Below are positions 50,813 to 60,212 of a stretch of DNA of 64,000 nucleotides, piece after piece (the first letter of the stretch is position 1; each line of letters starts with the position of its first letter). The DNA comes from Pusillimonas sp. UBA3987. GTDB lineage: Bacteria > Pseudomonadota > Gammaproteobacteria > Burkholderiales > Burkholderiaceae_B. Position numbers and translations under genes: made by a program. Where the stretch lies: positions 1-64,000 of the forward strand of contig DGCD01000003.1 of the NCBI GenBank assembly GCA_002384935.1. Direction: 5' to 3'. The notes under the pieces are model-generated. The model saw only the letters and a list, made by a program, of their open reading frames with translations, was not told the origin of the DNA and made no database searches.

Positions 50813-53434
50813 ATGAAGACATCTGAAATACGTCAAAAATTCCTGTCATTCTTTGAATCGAAAGGCCATCAGGTGGTGCCTTCGTCGCCGTTGATTCCGG
50901 CCAACGATCCCACATTGCTGTTTACCAACGCAGGTATGGTGCAGTTCAAAGATGTATTTACCGGCAAGGAAAGCCGCGCATATACACGTGCGGTCAGTTC
51001 CCAGCGCTGCGTGCGTGCGGGCGGCAAGCATAACGACCTGGAGAATGTGGGCTACACCGCGCGTCATCACACATTCTTTGAAATGCTGGGCAATTTCAGC
51101 TTTGGCGACTATTTCAAGCGCGAAGCCATCATGTATGCCTGGGAGCTGCTGACCCAAGTGTATCAATTGCCGGCTGAAAAACTATGGGTGACTGTATACG
51201 AGGACGACGGCGAGGCCTACGACATCTGGGCCAACGAAGTCAAGGTTCCTCATGAGCGCATTGTCCGTATTGGCGACAACAAAGGCGCCCGCTATGCATC
51301 AGACAATTTCTGGCAAATGGCCGACACCGGTCCGTGCGGCCCGTGTTCGGAAATTTTCTACGACCATGGCCCCGATGTATGGGGTGGTCCGCCCGGGTCT
51401 CCGGATGAAGATGGCGACCGGTATATTGAAATCTGGAATCTTGTGTTCATGCAGTTTGAACGCGATGTGCAGGGCAACATGAATCCGCTGCCCAGCCCTT
51501 GTGTTGATACCGGCATGGGGCTGGAACGAATTGCGGCTGTTTTGCAGCATGTGCACTCCAATTATGAAATCGATATGTTTCAGGCGCTTATTAAAGCGGC
51601 TGCGCGTGAAACCAATACAACAGACTTAAGCAACAACTCATTGAAAGTGATTGCCGACCATATTCGAGCCTGTAGTTTCCTGGTGGTGGATGGCGTCATT
51701 CCCAGCAATGAAGGCCGCGGATACGTGCTGCGCCGAATTGTGCGCCGGGCACTGCGTCACGGGCACAAACTGGGGCAGTCGGGTTTGTTCTTTCACAAAC
51801 TGGTGGCAGACCTGGTACAGCAAATGGGCGACGCCTATCCCGAACTGGCTGCACAACAGGCTCGCGTGGAACAAGTGCTGCGTCAGGAAGAAAGCCGTTT
51901 CAGTGAAACGCTTGAAAACGGCATGAAGATTCTGGAAGGTTCGCTTGCAGGCCTGCAAGAAGGCCAGGTGCTGGGCGGGCAAACATTGTTTACGCTTTAT
52001 GACACCTACGGTTTCCCTGTTGACCTGACCGCCGATATTTGCCGTGAGCGGAAAGTGGGTGTGGATCTGGACGGCTTTGAAAAAGCAATGGCGCAGCAAC
52101 GCGAACAGGCGCGTGCGGCGGGTAAGTTCAAGGCGGTGGAAGGCCTTGTCTATGAAGGCGTCGATACGCGCTTCGAGGGATATGAACATCTGCAGGCGCA
52201 GGGCAAGGTCACTGCATTGTATTTTGATGGCAGTGCGGTCAATGAAATTGAGGCCGGGCAGGATGCGATTGTGGTGCTCGATGCCACCCCGTTTTATGCT
52301 GAATCCGGTGGCCAGGCCGGTGACGTCGGCGTATTGGAAACAGCCGACGCCGTATTCGAGGTAAGCGACACACAGAAAGTACAGGCACAAGTGTTCGGTC
52401 ATCACGGCCGCCTTCGGCAAGGTCGTCTTACTGTCGGCGATACCGTGGCGGCGCAGGTGGATACCGCGCGCCGTGCCAGTACCGTGCGGAATCATTCGGC
52501 AACGCATTTGTTGCACAAAGCCTTGCGCGAAGTGCTGGGCGACCACGTGCAGCAACGCGGCTCTTTGGTAGATCATGAAAAAACGCGCTTCGACTTCGCG
52601 CACGATGCACCGGTCAGTGCCGAAGAAATTGTGCAAATCGAGCGTCTTGTCAATGCCCAGGTTCTTGAAAACAAAGCCGTAGCCGCACAGCTTATGTCTT
52701 ACGACGATGCAGTGCAGGGCGGGGCGGTTGCCTTGTTTGGGGAAAAGTACGGCGACGAAGTTCGCGTACTGGATATTGGCTTTTCGCGTGAGTTGTGTGG
52801 CGGCACCCATGTAATGCGTACCGGTGATATCGGTTTGTTTAAAGTGATATCGGAAGGCGGCGTGGCTGCCGGGGTCCGGCGAATCGAAGCGATTACAGGC
52901 GACAATGCAGTGAATTGGGTGCAGCAAACCCAGGCTACATTGTTGAACGCGGCAGCGCAGTTAAAGACACAGCCCGCAGAGTTAAACCAACGTATTTCAA
53001 TGTTGCAGGGGCAACTGAAGGCCGCCGAGTCGGAAGTGCAGCGCCTGCAACAGAAACTGGCTTCGTCGGCAGGAAATGATTTGTTGTCCCAGGCTATTGA
53101 GCTCAATGGTGGCGGTCGTTTGCTTGTGGGGCAGTTGGCTGGTGTCGAAGCCAAGTCGCTGCGCGGTATGGTCGACGACATGAAGCAACGCCTTAAGTCC
53201 GGCATTGTGGTGCTGGCAACCGTTGACGACAATAAAATCAGTTTGGTGGCCGGGGTCACGAACGACTTGACTGCCAAGGTCAAGGCCGGTGAGCTAGTTG
53301 GACTCGTGGCTGGCCAGGTCGGTGGCAAGGGTGGCGGCCGGCCCGATATGGCGATGGGTGGGGGTACGCAGGTTGAGGCTTTGCCTGAAGCTCTGGAAAG
53401 TATCGAAACCTGGGTCAGGGAACGCGTGTCATGA
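50813..53434 (+). CDS. alaS: Alanyl-tRNA synthetase
   Basis: An 873-residue AlaRS. It starts MKTSEIRQKFLSFFESKGH and has the class II core (RCVRAGGKHNDLENVG, FFEMLGNFSFGDYFK), the editing domain with HSATHLLHKAL (zinc His pair) and CGGTHVMRTGDIG (zinc Cys/His) and the C-terminal DHHA1 domain ending in GGGRPDMAMGGG. Full length. Its stop overlaps the start of a TusA-like gene, as is usual for ATGA-coupled pairs. Confidence 0.97.
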   Translation: MKTSEIRQKFLSFFESKGHQVVPSSPLIPANDPTLLFTNAGMVQFKDVFTGKESRAYTRAVSSQRCVRAGGKHNDLENVGYTARHHTFFEMLGNFSFGDYFKREAIMYAWELLTQVYQLPAEKLWVTVYEDDGEAYDIWANEVKVPHERIVRIGDNKGARYASDNFWQMADTGPCGPCSEIFYDHGPDVWGGPPGSPDEDGDRYIEIWNLVFMQFERDVQGNMNPLPSPCVDTGMGLERIAAVLQHVHSNYEIDMFQALIKAAARETNTTDLSNNSLKVIADHIRACSFLVVDGVIPSNEGRGYVLRRIVRRALRHGHKLGQSGLFFHKLVADLVQQMGDAYPELAAQQARVEQVLRQEESRFSETLENGMKILEGSLAGLQEGQVLGGQTLFTLYDTYGFPVDLTADICRERKVGVDLDGFEKAMAQQREQARAAGKFKAVEGLVYEGVDTRFEGYEHLQAQGKVTALYFDGSAVNEIEAGQDAIVVLDATPFYAESGGQAGDVGVLETADAVFEVSDTQKVQAQVFGHHGRLRQGRLTVGDTVAAQVDTARRASTVRNHSATHLLHKALREVLGDHVQQRGSLVDHEKTRFDFAHDAPVSAEEIVQIERLVNAQVLENKAVAAQLMSYDDAVQGGAVALFGEKYGDEVRVLDIGFSRELCGGTHVMRTGDIGLFKVISEGGVAAGVRRIEAITGDNAVNWVQQTQATLLNAAAQLKTQPAELNQRISMLQGQLKAAESEVQRLQQKLASSAGNDLLSQAIELNGGGRLLVGQLAGVEAKSLRGMVDDMKQRLKSGIVVLATVDDNKISLVAGVTNDLTAKVKAGELVGLVAGQVGGKGGGRPDMAMGGGTQVEALPEALESIETWVRERVS

Positions 53435-53682
53435 GCGAACTGGAACAATCTTTACCGGAATTTCAACTGGAAGTGGATGCAACTGGGTTAAAATGCCCGT
53501 TGCCCATTTTGCGCGCCAAGAAGGCGTTGGCGCAATTGGAAAGTGGCCAGGTTTTGAAAGTGACTACTACCGATCCAAATGCGGTGCGTGACTTCCAGGC
53601 CTTTGCCCGTCAAACCGGAAATGCGCTATTGGCGCAGGTCTCCGGAGCCGATCAGGTCATGCATTTCATGGCGCGGCGTTAA
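53431..53682 (+). CDS. TusA-family sulfur carrier protein
   Basis: An 83-residue SirA/TusA/YeeD-like protein. The family Cys-Pro motif is in DATGLKCPLPILRAKKAL (C22), the site that carries persulfide sulfur. Members pass sulfur to tRNA thiolation or other pathways. It overlaps alaS by four bases. Because several TusA-like paralogues exist in many genomes, assignment to TusA itself (the MnmA donor) is not made. Confidence 0.88.
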   Translation: MSELEQSLPEFQLEVDATGLKCPLPILRAKKALAQLESGQVLKVTTTDPNAVRDFQAFARQTGNALLAQVSGADQVMHFMARR

Positions 53683-53715
53683 ACAACAGTTTTTGGTGGA
53701 TTTGGCGTTTTTGGT

Positions 53716-53745
53716 TTGCTATAAGTAATAAAAAAATGCTAGAAT
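53716..53745 (+). promoter_or_regulatory. Candidate promoter of rpsP-rimM-trmD
   Basis: An extended -10, TGCTAGAAT (-10 proper 53740-53745), and a -35-like TTGCTA (53716-53721) with 18-bp spacing, in an AT-rich stretch ahead of rpsP. It fits a ribosomal-protein promoter. Confidence 0.55.
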
Positions 53746-53780
53746 CTTTCGTTTTCCACAACATTTTCAAAGGATTACCT

Positions 53781-54035
53781 ATGGTGGTGATTCGTCTAGC
53801 CCGTGGTGGCTCGAAGAAGCGTCCGTTTTACAGTTTAGTTGCTGCCGATTCACGCAACCGTCGTGATGGCCGTTTTATTGAACGCATTGGTTTTTACAAC
53901 CCGGTAGGCGGGGAAGGTCAGGAAAATCTGCGTATTTCCCTTGACCGCGTTGAATACTGGACATCCAATGGCGCCAAGTTGTCGCCGGCTGTTCAGCGCC
54001 TGGTGAAAACCTATTCCGAACAGGCTGCAGCCTAA
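53781..54035 (+). CDS. rpsP: Ribosomal protein S16
   Basis: An 84-residue small-subunit protein S16, starting MVVIRLARGGSKKRPFYSLV and containing RDGRFIERIGFYNP, both diagnostic. The ATG at 53781 is the conserved start; fifteen in-frame residues upstream are not used. It opens the rpsP-rimM-trmD operon, seven bases before rimM. Confidence 0.97.
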   Translation: MVVIRLARGGSKKRPFYSLVAADSRNRRDGRFIERIGFYNPVGGEGQENLRISLDRVEYWTSNGAKLSPAVQRLVKTYSEQAAA

Positions 54036-54042
54036 TACCACG

Positions 54043-54705
54043 GTGGTACAGACTGCTGAAGCGGCGCCACACGATCTGATCGAGCTTGGCCGTATCGTTT
54101 CAGCCTATGGGGTAAAAGGCTGGGTGAAAATCCAGCCCCATTCGGCTCAGGCAGATGTCTTGCTGAGTACGTCAACCTGGTGGTTGAAAGCGCCCGTCCC
54201 GAGAGGGAAGCAGGGCGCTTTTTCGCGTCGTGCTGGTGGCACTGGCAGCGTACGCAATGCGCAAGATAATATGCCGGAAGGCATGATGTATCGGGTCCAG
54301 GCGTCGCGTTTTCATACCGATAGCGTCGTTGCGCAGCTTGAATCCGTCAATGACCGTGATCAGGCCGAGGCCATGAAGGGGTATACCGTATGGGCTCCCC
54401 GCAGTGCGTTCCCCGCGCCAGATGACGATGAGTACTATTGGATCGATCTCATCGGTTGCCGTTTGTATGGCGAACAAGACACCGAAACCGTCTTGTTAGG
54501 TGAGATTCTCGAGGTCATCGATAATGGTGTTCATGGCGTCTTGCGTGTGGCTCGGGCATGCGAAACGGAAAGCGGCGCGCTGGAACGGCTTCTGAACGAA
54601 AAGGGTCGTCCACAGGAGGTACTGGTGCCTTTTGTGCAGGCCCATGTGTACAAGGTCGACCTTAAAAACAAAAGTCTGTACAGTAACTGGCCTACCGACT
54701 GGTAA
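54043..54705 (+). CDS. rimM: 16S rRNA processing protein RimM
   Basis: A 220-residue RimM, which binds S19 and helps mature the 30S head. The N-terminal domain starts LIELGRIVSAYGVKGWVKI and the PRC-barrel domain reads YYWIDLIGCRLYGEQ. It begins with GTG. Residues about 55-85 form a Gly/Arg/Lys-rich insertion (GKQGAFSRRAGGTGSV) that lengthens the protein compared with E. coli RimM, which has about 182 residues. It lies between rpsP and trmD. Confidence 0.92.
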   Translation: MVQTAEAAPHDLIELGRIVSAYGVKGWVKIQPHSAQADVLLSTSTWWLKAPVPRGKQGAFSRRAGGTGSVRNAQDNMPEGMMYRVQASRFHTDSVVAQLESVNDRDQAEAMKGYTVWAPRSAFPAPDDDEYYWIDLIGCRLYGEQDTETVLLGEILEVIDNGVHGVLRVARACETESGALERLLNEKGRPQEVLVPFVQAHVYKVDLKNKSLYSNWPTDW

Positions 54706-54713
54706 GGACGGCC

Positions 54714-55463
54714 ATGCGTTTCGATGTTATTACGCTTTTTCCCGATATGTTCTCGGTTGTGCGCGACCTGGGCGTAACGGGTCGGGCACATCGGCGGGAG
54801 CAGTGGACGCTACAGTTATGGAATCTGCGTGACTTCACGCAAGATGTTCATCGCACGGTCGACGACAGGCCATACGGCGGCGGGCCAGGCATGGTCATGA
54901 TGGCCGAGCCGCTGGAAAAAGCAGTTGCGGCAGCACGCCATGCACGTTCTGATACACCACCGGTGATTCTTTTGTCGCCCACCGGCAAGCCCTTTACACA
55001 AAATCGCGCCCAGAGGTTGGCCGATAGCCCGGGTGCTATCCTGATCTGCGGCCGCTACGAGGGGATTGACCAGCGGTTTATTGATCGTTGCGTAACTGAA
55101 GAAGTTTCACTGGGTGATTTCGTGTTGTCGGGCGGGGAAATTCCGGCGCTGGCGATGATCGATTCCGCAATACGCTTGTTGCCAGGCGTATTGAATGACG
55201 CCGATTCCGCGCGGCAGGACTCGTTTCACGACGATCTGACCGGCCTGCTCGATAGTCCGCATTACACTCGGCCCGAAGTCTATGAGGGTGCCGTTGTTCC
55301 AACTGAGCTTTTGTCGGGACATCATGCCAACATTGCACAATGGCGCCGCCAGCAATCCCTGAAAATAACCCTGCAGCGGCGCCCCGACCTGATTGAAGCC
55401 GCGCGTCGTGAGGGTTTGCTTTCGAAAGCCGATGACGCTTTTTTGGCATCGTTGTTAAGTTGA
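54714..55463 (+). CDS. trmD: tRNA (guanine-37-N1)-methyltransferase
   Basis: A 249-residue SPOUT enzyme that methylates G37 next to the anticodon and prevents frameshifting. The start MRFDVITLFPDMF, the VDDRPYGGGPGMVM loop and the knot CGRYEGIDQRF with SLGDFVLSGGEIPALAMID are intact. It is 8 bp behind rimM. The gene rplS, which normally follows trmD, is absent here; a terminator and the convergent valS follow instead. Confidence 0.96.
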   Translation: MRFDVITLFPDMFSVVRDLGVTGRAHRREQWTLQLWNLRDFTQDVHRTVDDRPYGGGPGMVMMAEPLEKAVAAARHARSDTPPVILLSPTGKPFTQNRAQRLADSPGAILICGRYEGIDQRFIDRCVTEEVSLGDFVLSGGEIPALAMIDSAIRLLPGVLNDADSARQDSFHDDLTGLLDSPHYTRPEVYEGAVVPTELLSGHHANIAQWRRQQSLKITLQRRPDLIEAARREGLLSKADDAFLASLLS

Positions 55464-55471
55464 TGGCGAAT

Positions 55472-55499
55472 GCCGCGCTTTGATGAAAGCGGGGCTTTT
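55472..55499 (+). terminator. Terminator of rpsP-rimM-trmD
   Basis: A 10-bp stem (55472-55481 with 55486-55495) with one G-G mismatch, a GATG loop and TTTT (55496-55499) after it, nine bases beyond the trmD stop. It closes the operon without rplS. Confidence 0.75.
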
Positions 55500-55573
55500 C
55501 TGCAAAGCCTCTTGTTCAGATACTCGATTCTCAGACAGCGGACGCGCGTGTTGCGCGCCCGTTCTTGGTGCCG

Positions 55574-58423
55574 TTATTTCAATTTATTGAACTGCTCCTT
55601 CACTTTTTCAAGTGTTTCAGTAAATTGCGCCATGCGGTCTTTTTCTTGCTGCACAACCGCTTCGGGCGCACGTCGCACAAAATTTTCGTTTGACAGTTTG
55701 GCGTTGGCCTTATTGATTTCGTTGGTTAAGCGCTCGATTTCCTTTCCAAGTCGAGCTCGCTCTGCCACGACATCGATTTCTACGCTTAGCATCAATTCGG
55801 TGGTGCCCACGACCTGAACGGGCGCCCCCAACTCCGGCAGGGTGTCGACAATGTCCACATTACTTAATTTGGCCAGCGCCGACAGATAAGCCTGGTTGCG
55901 AGCCAACGCCGCCGGTTCGCCCCGCGCCACAAGGGGTACACGCTGGGCAGGCGAGATATTCATTTCGCCACGCAAAGCGCGCACGGCTTCTACCTGAGCC
56001 TTCAGTTCGGCAACTTGATCTTCGGCGGTCTTGTTGATTTTTCCGGGTTCCGAAACAGGGTAGGGCTGCACGCTGACACTGGTTTGCTGGCTGGCATCGC
56101 GCTTGTTTGCCACCACCGAAACTTTTTGCCACAGTTCTTCGGTAATGAACGGAATAATGGGGTGTGCCAAACGGAGTAACGTTTCCAGTACACGAATCAG
56201 TGTGCGGCGTGTACCCAATTGTTGTGCCGGCGTACCGGTTTGCAACTGCACTTTAGCCAGCTCCAGGTACCAATCGCAGTATTCGTCCCACACAAAGTGA
56301 TATAGCTTGTTGGCGATGAAGTCGAAACGATAATCGGCGAAGCCTTTTTCGATATCTGCTTCCAGTTGCTGTAGTTGGCTGATAATCCATTGGTCGGTAA
56401 ATTGCAGCTCGTCGCCACTGTCGCCGGCCAGGTTGTGTCCGTCGGTATTCATCAGCACAAAACGCGAGGCATTCCAGAGCTTGTTGCAGAAGTTGCGATA
56501 GCCTTCGCATCGTTTCAGATCGAAATTGATGTTTCGGCCCAGTGTTGCGTAAGCCGCCATGGTGAAACGCAAGGCATCGGTGCCGTATGCGGGGAAGCCG
56601 TCCGGGTAATCTTTGCGCGTGCGTTTTTCGATGCTGGCAGCTTGACGAGGGTTCATGAGCCCGGCTGTGCGTTTGGCAACCAGCGCTTCCACATCAATAC
56701 CATCGATCAGGTCAACCGGATCGATGGTATTGCCCTTTGACTTACTCATTTTCTTGCCTTCCATGTCGCACACCAGGCCGTGCACATAAACATGGCGGAA
56801 AGGAACCTGCCCGGTCAGGTGCATGCTCATCATGACCATGCGAGCGACCCAGAAGAAAATAATGTCAAAGCCGGTTACCAGCACGCTTGACGGCAGGTAG
56901 CGCGCGAGATCCGGGGTTTGTTCGGGCCAACCCAGGTCTGTGAAAGGAACCAGGGCGGAAGAAAACCAGGTATCCAGAACGTCAGGGTCGCGAGTCAAAG
57001 GACCGGCAATACCTTTGGCCGTTGCTTTTTCTCTTGCTTCCTGTTCGTTGCGCGCCACGATAATCTGGCCGTCTTCGGTATACCAGGCGGGTATCTGGTG
57101 GCCCCACCACAACTGGCGCGATATACACCAGTCCTGGATTTTCGCGAGCCACTGGTTGTAAGTGGTGGCCCAGTTGTCCGGGTAGAACGCGACACGGCCG
57201 TCGGCGACCACTTCCAGCGCCACTTCGGTAATGCTTTTGCCCGGATGAAGGGCGTCTTCCGGTGCGGCTTTGCTCATGGCCACAAACCACTGGTCGGTCA
57301 GCATGGGCTCGATAACGGTTTGTGTGCGATCGCCGCGAGGCACCATCAGTTTGTGCTTTTTCACGTTTTTCAACAGCCCCAGGGCGTCCAGGTCGGCGAC
57401 GACCTGTTCGCGGGCGTCATAGCGATCTCTGCCGGAATAGGCCTGGGGGGCATTTTCGTTGATTTTCGCATCGAGCGTTAATATGCTGATCTGTGGCAGG
57501 GAATGGCGCAAACCAACCGCATAGTCGTTGAAATCGTGGGCTGGCGTGACTTTGACGGCACCGGTGCCGAAGTCTTTGTCGACGTAGTCGTCGGCAATAA
57601 TGGGAATCTCGCGGTTGCACAGTGGCAAAGACACGGTTTTACCGATTAGATGGGCATAGCGCTCGTCTTCGGGATGCACCATGACCGCGGCATCGCCTAA
57701 CATCGTTTCTGGGCGTGTCGTGGCAACCACAATATGAGTCTGCTCGCCGTGCGGCTGTGTCAGCGGGTAGGCAATTTCCCACAGAAAGCCTTCTTCTTCC
57801 TCACTGATCACTTCAAGATCGGATACGGCTGTGCCCAGCACCGGGTCCCAGTTCACCAGGCGTTTGCCGCGATAAATAAGGCCTTGTTCATACAGGCGTA
57901 CAAACGTTTCCACCACGCCGCGCGACAGATTGTCGTCCATGGTGAAGTATTCCCGGCCCCAGTCGGCCGAAGAACCCAGGCGGCGGAACTGGCTGGTAAT
58001 GGTGTTGCCTGATTGTTCTTTCCATTCCCATACTTTTTCCAGGAATTTTTCGCGTCCCAGGTCGTGGCGGCTAACGTTCCGGGCATCGAGCTGGCGTTCA
58101 ACCACAATTTGGGTGGCGATGCCGGCGTGGTCGGTGCCCGGGATAAAAACCGTGTCGTCGCCGCGCATGCGGTGATAGCGCACCAGGCCGTCCATCACCG
58201 TTTGATTGAATGCGTGCCCCATATGCAGGGTACCCGTGACGTTTGGCGGCGGAAACTGAATCACAAAAGGTTCGCCAGTGCGTGTGGCAACGGGTTCTGT
58301 ATGTTGACCCCCCGTGAAGTAGCCGCGTCGCTCCCATTCCGGGTACCAGCGCGATTCGATGTCTTGCGGTTCGAAGCTTTTGGGAAGTTGATCGAGGTCT
58401 TGCTTAGAGGAAGAAGAGGTCAT
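55574..58423 (-). CDS. valS: Valyl-tRNA synthetase
   Basis: A 949-residue class I synthetase. HIGH is in PPPNVTGTLHMGHAF, KMSKS in GKKMSKSKGNTIDP, and the long CP1 editing domain lies between. The C-terminal coiled coil (LGKEIERLTNEINKANAKLS) is typical of ValRS. The ATG at 58423 is chosen with a GAGG site; a short in-frame extension is rejected. It faces trmD, with about 110 bp between the stops. Confidence 0.97.
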   Translation of the reverse strand: MTSSSSKQDLDQLPKSFEPQDIESRWYPEWERRGYFTGGQHTEPVATRTGEPFVIQFPPPNVTGTLHMGHAFNQTVMDGLVRYHRMRGDDTVFIPGTDHAGIATQIVVERQLDARNVSRHDLGREKFLEKVWEWKEQSGNTITSQFRRLGSSADWGREYFTMDDNLSRGVVETFVRLYEQGLIYRGKRLVNWDPVLGTAVSDLEVISEEEEGFLWEIAYPLTQPHGEQTHIVVATTRPETMLGDAAVMVHPEDERYAHLIGKTVSLPLCNREIPIIADDYVDKDFGTGAVKVTPAHDFNDYAVGLRHSLPQISILTLDAKINENAPQAYSGRDRYDAREQVVADLDALGLLKNVKKHKLMVPRGDRTQTVIEPMLTDQWFVAMSKAAPEDALHPGKSITEVALEVVADGRVAFYPDNWATTYNQWLAKIQDWCISRQLWWGHQIPAWYTEDGQIIVARNEQEAREKATAKGIAGPLTRDPDVLDTWFSSALVPFTDLGWPEQTPDLARYLPSSVLVTGFDIIFFWVARMVMMSMHLTGQVPFRHVYVHGLVCDMEGKKMSKSKGNTIDPVDLIDGIDVEALVAKRTAGLMNPRQAASIEKRTRKDYPDGFPAYGTDALRFTMAAYATLGRNINFDLKRCEGYRNFCNKLWNASRFVLMNTDGHNLAGDSGDELQFTDQWIISQLQQLEADIEKGFADYRFDFIANKLYHFVWDEYCDWYLELAKVQLQTGTPAQQLGTRRTLIRVLETLLRLAHPIIPFITEELWQKVSVVANKRDASQQTSVSVQPYPVSEPGKINKTAEDQVAELKAQVEAVRALRGEMNISPAQRVPLVARGEPAALARNQAYLSALAKLSNVDIVDTLPELGAPVQVVGTTELMLSVEIDVVAERARLGKEIERLTNEINKANAKLSNENFVRRAPEAVVQQEKDRMAQFTETLEKVKEQFNKLK

Positions 58424-58613
58424 ATAAAACAGTGAAAGACTTATAAATGGATGAATTGGCACACAAAATGCCGTTTCTGTTACAAAATGGCGAAAGGGCT
58501 CTATTTTATGATGGAGCGGTGCTTTTTGGGCGTGTTAAAATGAACGGTTGACAAAAACTCTAGCAAAGTTCTTGTTTTTATTGGAAAAACCGTTTTTAAT
58601 CTTTGGATATTTT

Positions 58614-59039
58614 ATGGCAATCGAACGCACCCTTTCCATTATCAAACCTGATGCCGTCGCCAAGAACGCGATCGGCCAGATTGTTGCCCGTTTTGAACAG
58701 GCCGGTCTGAAAGTTATTGCAGCATCGCTGAAACAGTTGTCTCAGTCGGAAGCCGAGCGTTTTTATGCCGTTCACCGCGAGCGCCCCTTCTTTAAAGATC
58801 TGGTCGATTTCATGGTGTCCGGGCCAGTCTTCGTACAAGTACTGGAAGGCGATAACGCCATTCAGAAAAACCGCGACCTGATGGGCGCAACCGATCCTAA
58901 AAAAGCAGAACCCGGTACCATTCGCGCCGATTTTGCCGAAAGTATCGATGCCAATGCAGTTCATGGCTCCGATGCGCCTGAAACCGCAGCCGTTGAAATT
59001 GCCTTCTTCTTTCCGGAAAGCAATATTCACAGCCGTTAA
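58614..59039 (+). CDS. ndk: Nucleoside diphosphate kinase
   Basis: A 141-residue Ndk that balances nucleoside triphosphate pools. It starts MAIERTLSIIKPDAVAKN and has the phosphorylated His in NAVHGSDAPETAAVEIAFFF. The start at 58614 agrees with the family; 22 in-frame upstream residues are not used. A TTGACA (58548-58553) lies 60 bases upstream, but no matching -10 is clear. It is followed six bases later by rlmN. Confidence 0.97.
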   Translation: MAIERTLSIIKPDAVAKNAIGQIVARFEQAGLKVIAASLKQLSQSEAERFYAVHRERPFFKDLVDFMVSGPVFVQVLEGDNAIQKNRDLMGATDPKKAEPGTIRADFAESIDANAVHGSDAPETAAVEIAFFFPESNIHSR

Positions 59040-59045
59040 ATCATT

Positions 59046-60212
59046 ATGACTGAATCGAACGAACCTATCGACGTCTTGGGCATGGGGCCCGCCGAACTTG
59101 CCGCGCTGGTTGCGCAGTGGGGTGGCAAACCTTTTCGTGCCCGTCAACTCATGCGCTGGGTACACCAGCGCGGGGCGGGTTCGTTCGATAATATGTCCGA
59201 TCTGGCTCGCGGCTTTCGCGAGCAATTATCCCAACATTGTCGTATTGGTGCTCCGGTGGTGCAAACCCGGCAGTGCTCGTCCGACGGCACGCGCAAGTGG
59301 CTGTTCGACGTTGGGCAGGGCAATGCCGTCGAAACGGTTTTTATTCCCGAAGACGGTCGTGGTACTTTATGCATTTCCAGCCAGGCCGGCTGCACCGTTG
59401 GATGCCCGTTCTGCTCGACAGGCTATCAAGGCTTCAATCGCAATCTCAGCACCGCTGAGATCATTGGTCAGCTTTGGCATGCCAAACGCGAGCTTGAGGC
59501 TGACCGCGATGCCGCGCGTATTGCCGGCAATAGTGCAAACGCGAATGCAAACCCGGCTGATCGCGTTATCACCAATGTTGTCATGATGGGCATGGGAGAG
59601 CCTTTGCTCAATTATGACCAGGTCGTCGGTGCACTTCATTTGATGCTGGACGACAACGCCTACGGTTTGTCACGGCGTCGGGTTACGGTCAGCACGTCGG
59701 GCGTGGTGCCCTTTATGGACCGCTTGGCCAAAGATTGTCCGGTTGCACTGGCTGTCTCGTTGCATGCGCCGAACGATGCGCTTCGCGACAAACTGGTGCC
59801 GTTGAATTGCAAGCATCCCTTGTCTGAATTGCTCGACGCTTGCAATCGTTATTTGGAACACGCGCCGCGTGATTTCATTACATTCGAATATATTATGCTA
59901 GACGGCATAAATGACTCCGACCAGCATGCTCAGGAATTGATTGAGATTGCGCGACAGGTACGCTGCAAGTTCAATCTGATTCCATTCAATCCTTTTCCGC
60001 AATCGGGCCTGAATCGCTCGCCGGCCTCCCGGGTCCGTTTGTTTGCCCAGCGTTTGATCGACGCAGGTTTGGTAACAACGATACGCAGAACCCGCGGCGA
60101 CGATATCGCGGCGGCCTGTGGCCAGTTGGCCGGCGATGTCAAAGACAGAACTCGTATTAATGAAAGGCTGCCCCATCGTGCAACCATTCTCATGAAAGAG
60201 GAGCATGCATGA
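59046..60212 (+). CDS. rlmN: Dual-specificity RNA methyltransferase RlmN
   Basis: A 388-residue radical SAM enzyme that methylates C2 of A2503 in 23S rRNA and A37 in some tRNAs. The iron-sulfur cysteines are in GCTVGCPFCSTGYQGF. VVMMGMGEPLLNYD, RVTVSTSGVVPFMD and NLIPFNPFPQSG are further signatures. A short Asn/Ala-rich insertion (NANANPADR) follows the radical SAM motif. Its stop overlaps the next start by four bases. Confidence 0.95.
   Translation: MTESNEPIDVLGMGPAELAALVAQWGGKPFRARQLMRWVHQRGAGSFDNMSDLARGFREQLSQHCRIGAPVVQTRQCSSDGTRKWLFDVGQGNAVETVFIPEDGRGTLCISSQAGCTVGCPFCSTGYQGFNRNLSTAEIIGQLWHAKRELEADRDAARIAGNSANANANPADRVITNVVMMGMGEPLLNYDQVVGALHLMLDDNAYGLSRRRVTVSTSGVVPFMDRLAKDCPVALAVSLHAPNDALRDKLVPLNCKHPLSELLDACNRYLEHAPRDFITFEYIMLDGINDSDQHAQELIEIARQVRCKFNLIPFNPFPQSGLNRSPASRVRLFAQRLIDAGLVTTIRRTRGDDIAAACGQLAGDVKDRTRINERLPHRATILMKEEHA

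Noticed and set aside
51638..52927. 429-codon open frame opposite alaS
   Set aside because: Antisense to a conserved synthetase; no family features.
55540..55565. GC-rich hairpin near the valS stop (GCGCG / CGCGC)
   Set aside because: Only five base pairs and no T run on the valS strand; too weak to call a terminator.
58548..58553. TTGACA upstream of ndk as a promoter
   Set aside because: No acceptable -10 box at 16-18 bp spacing; left out as a feature.
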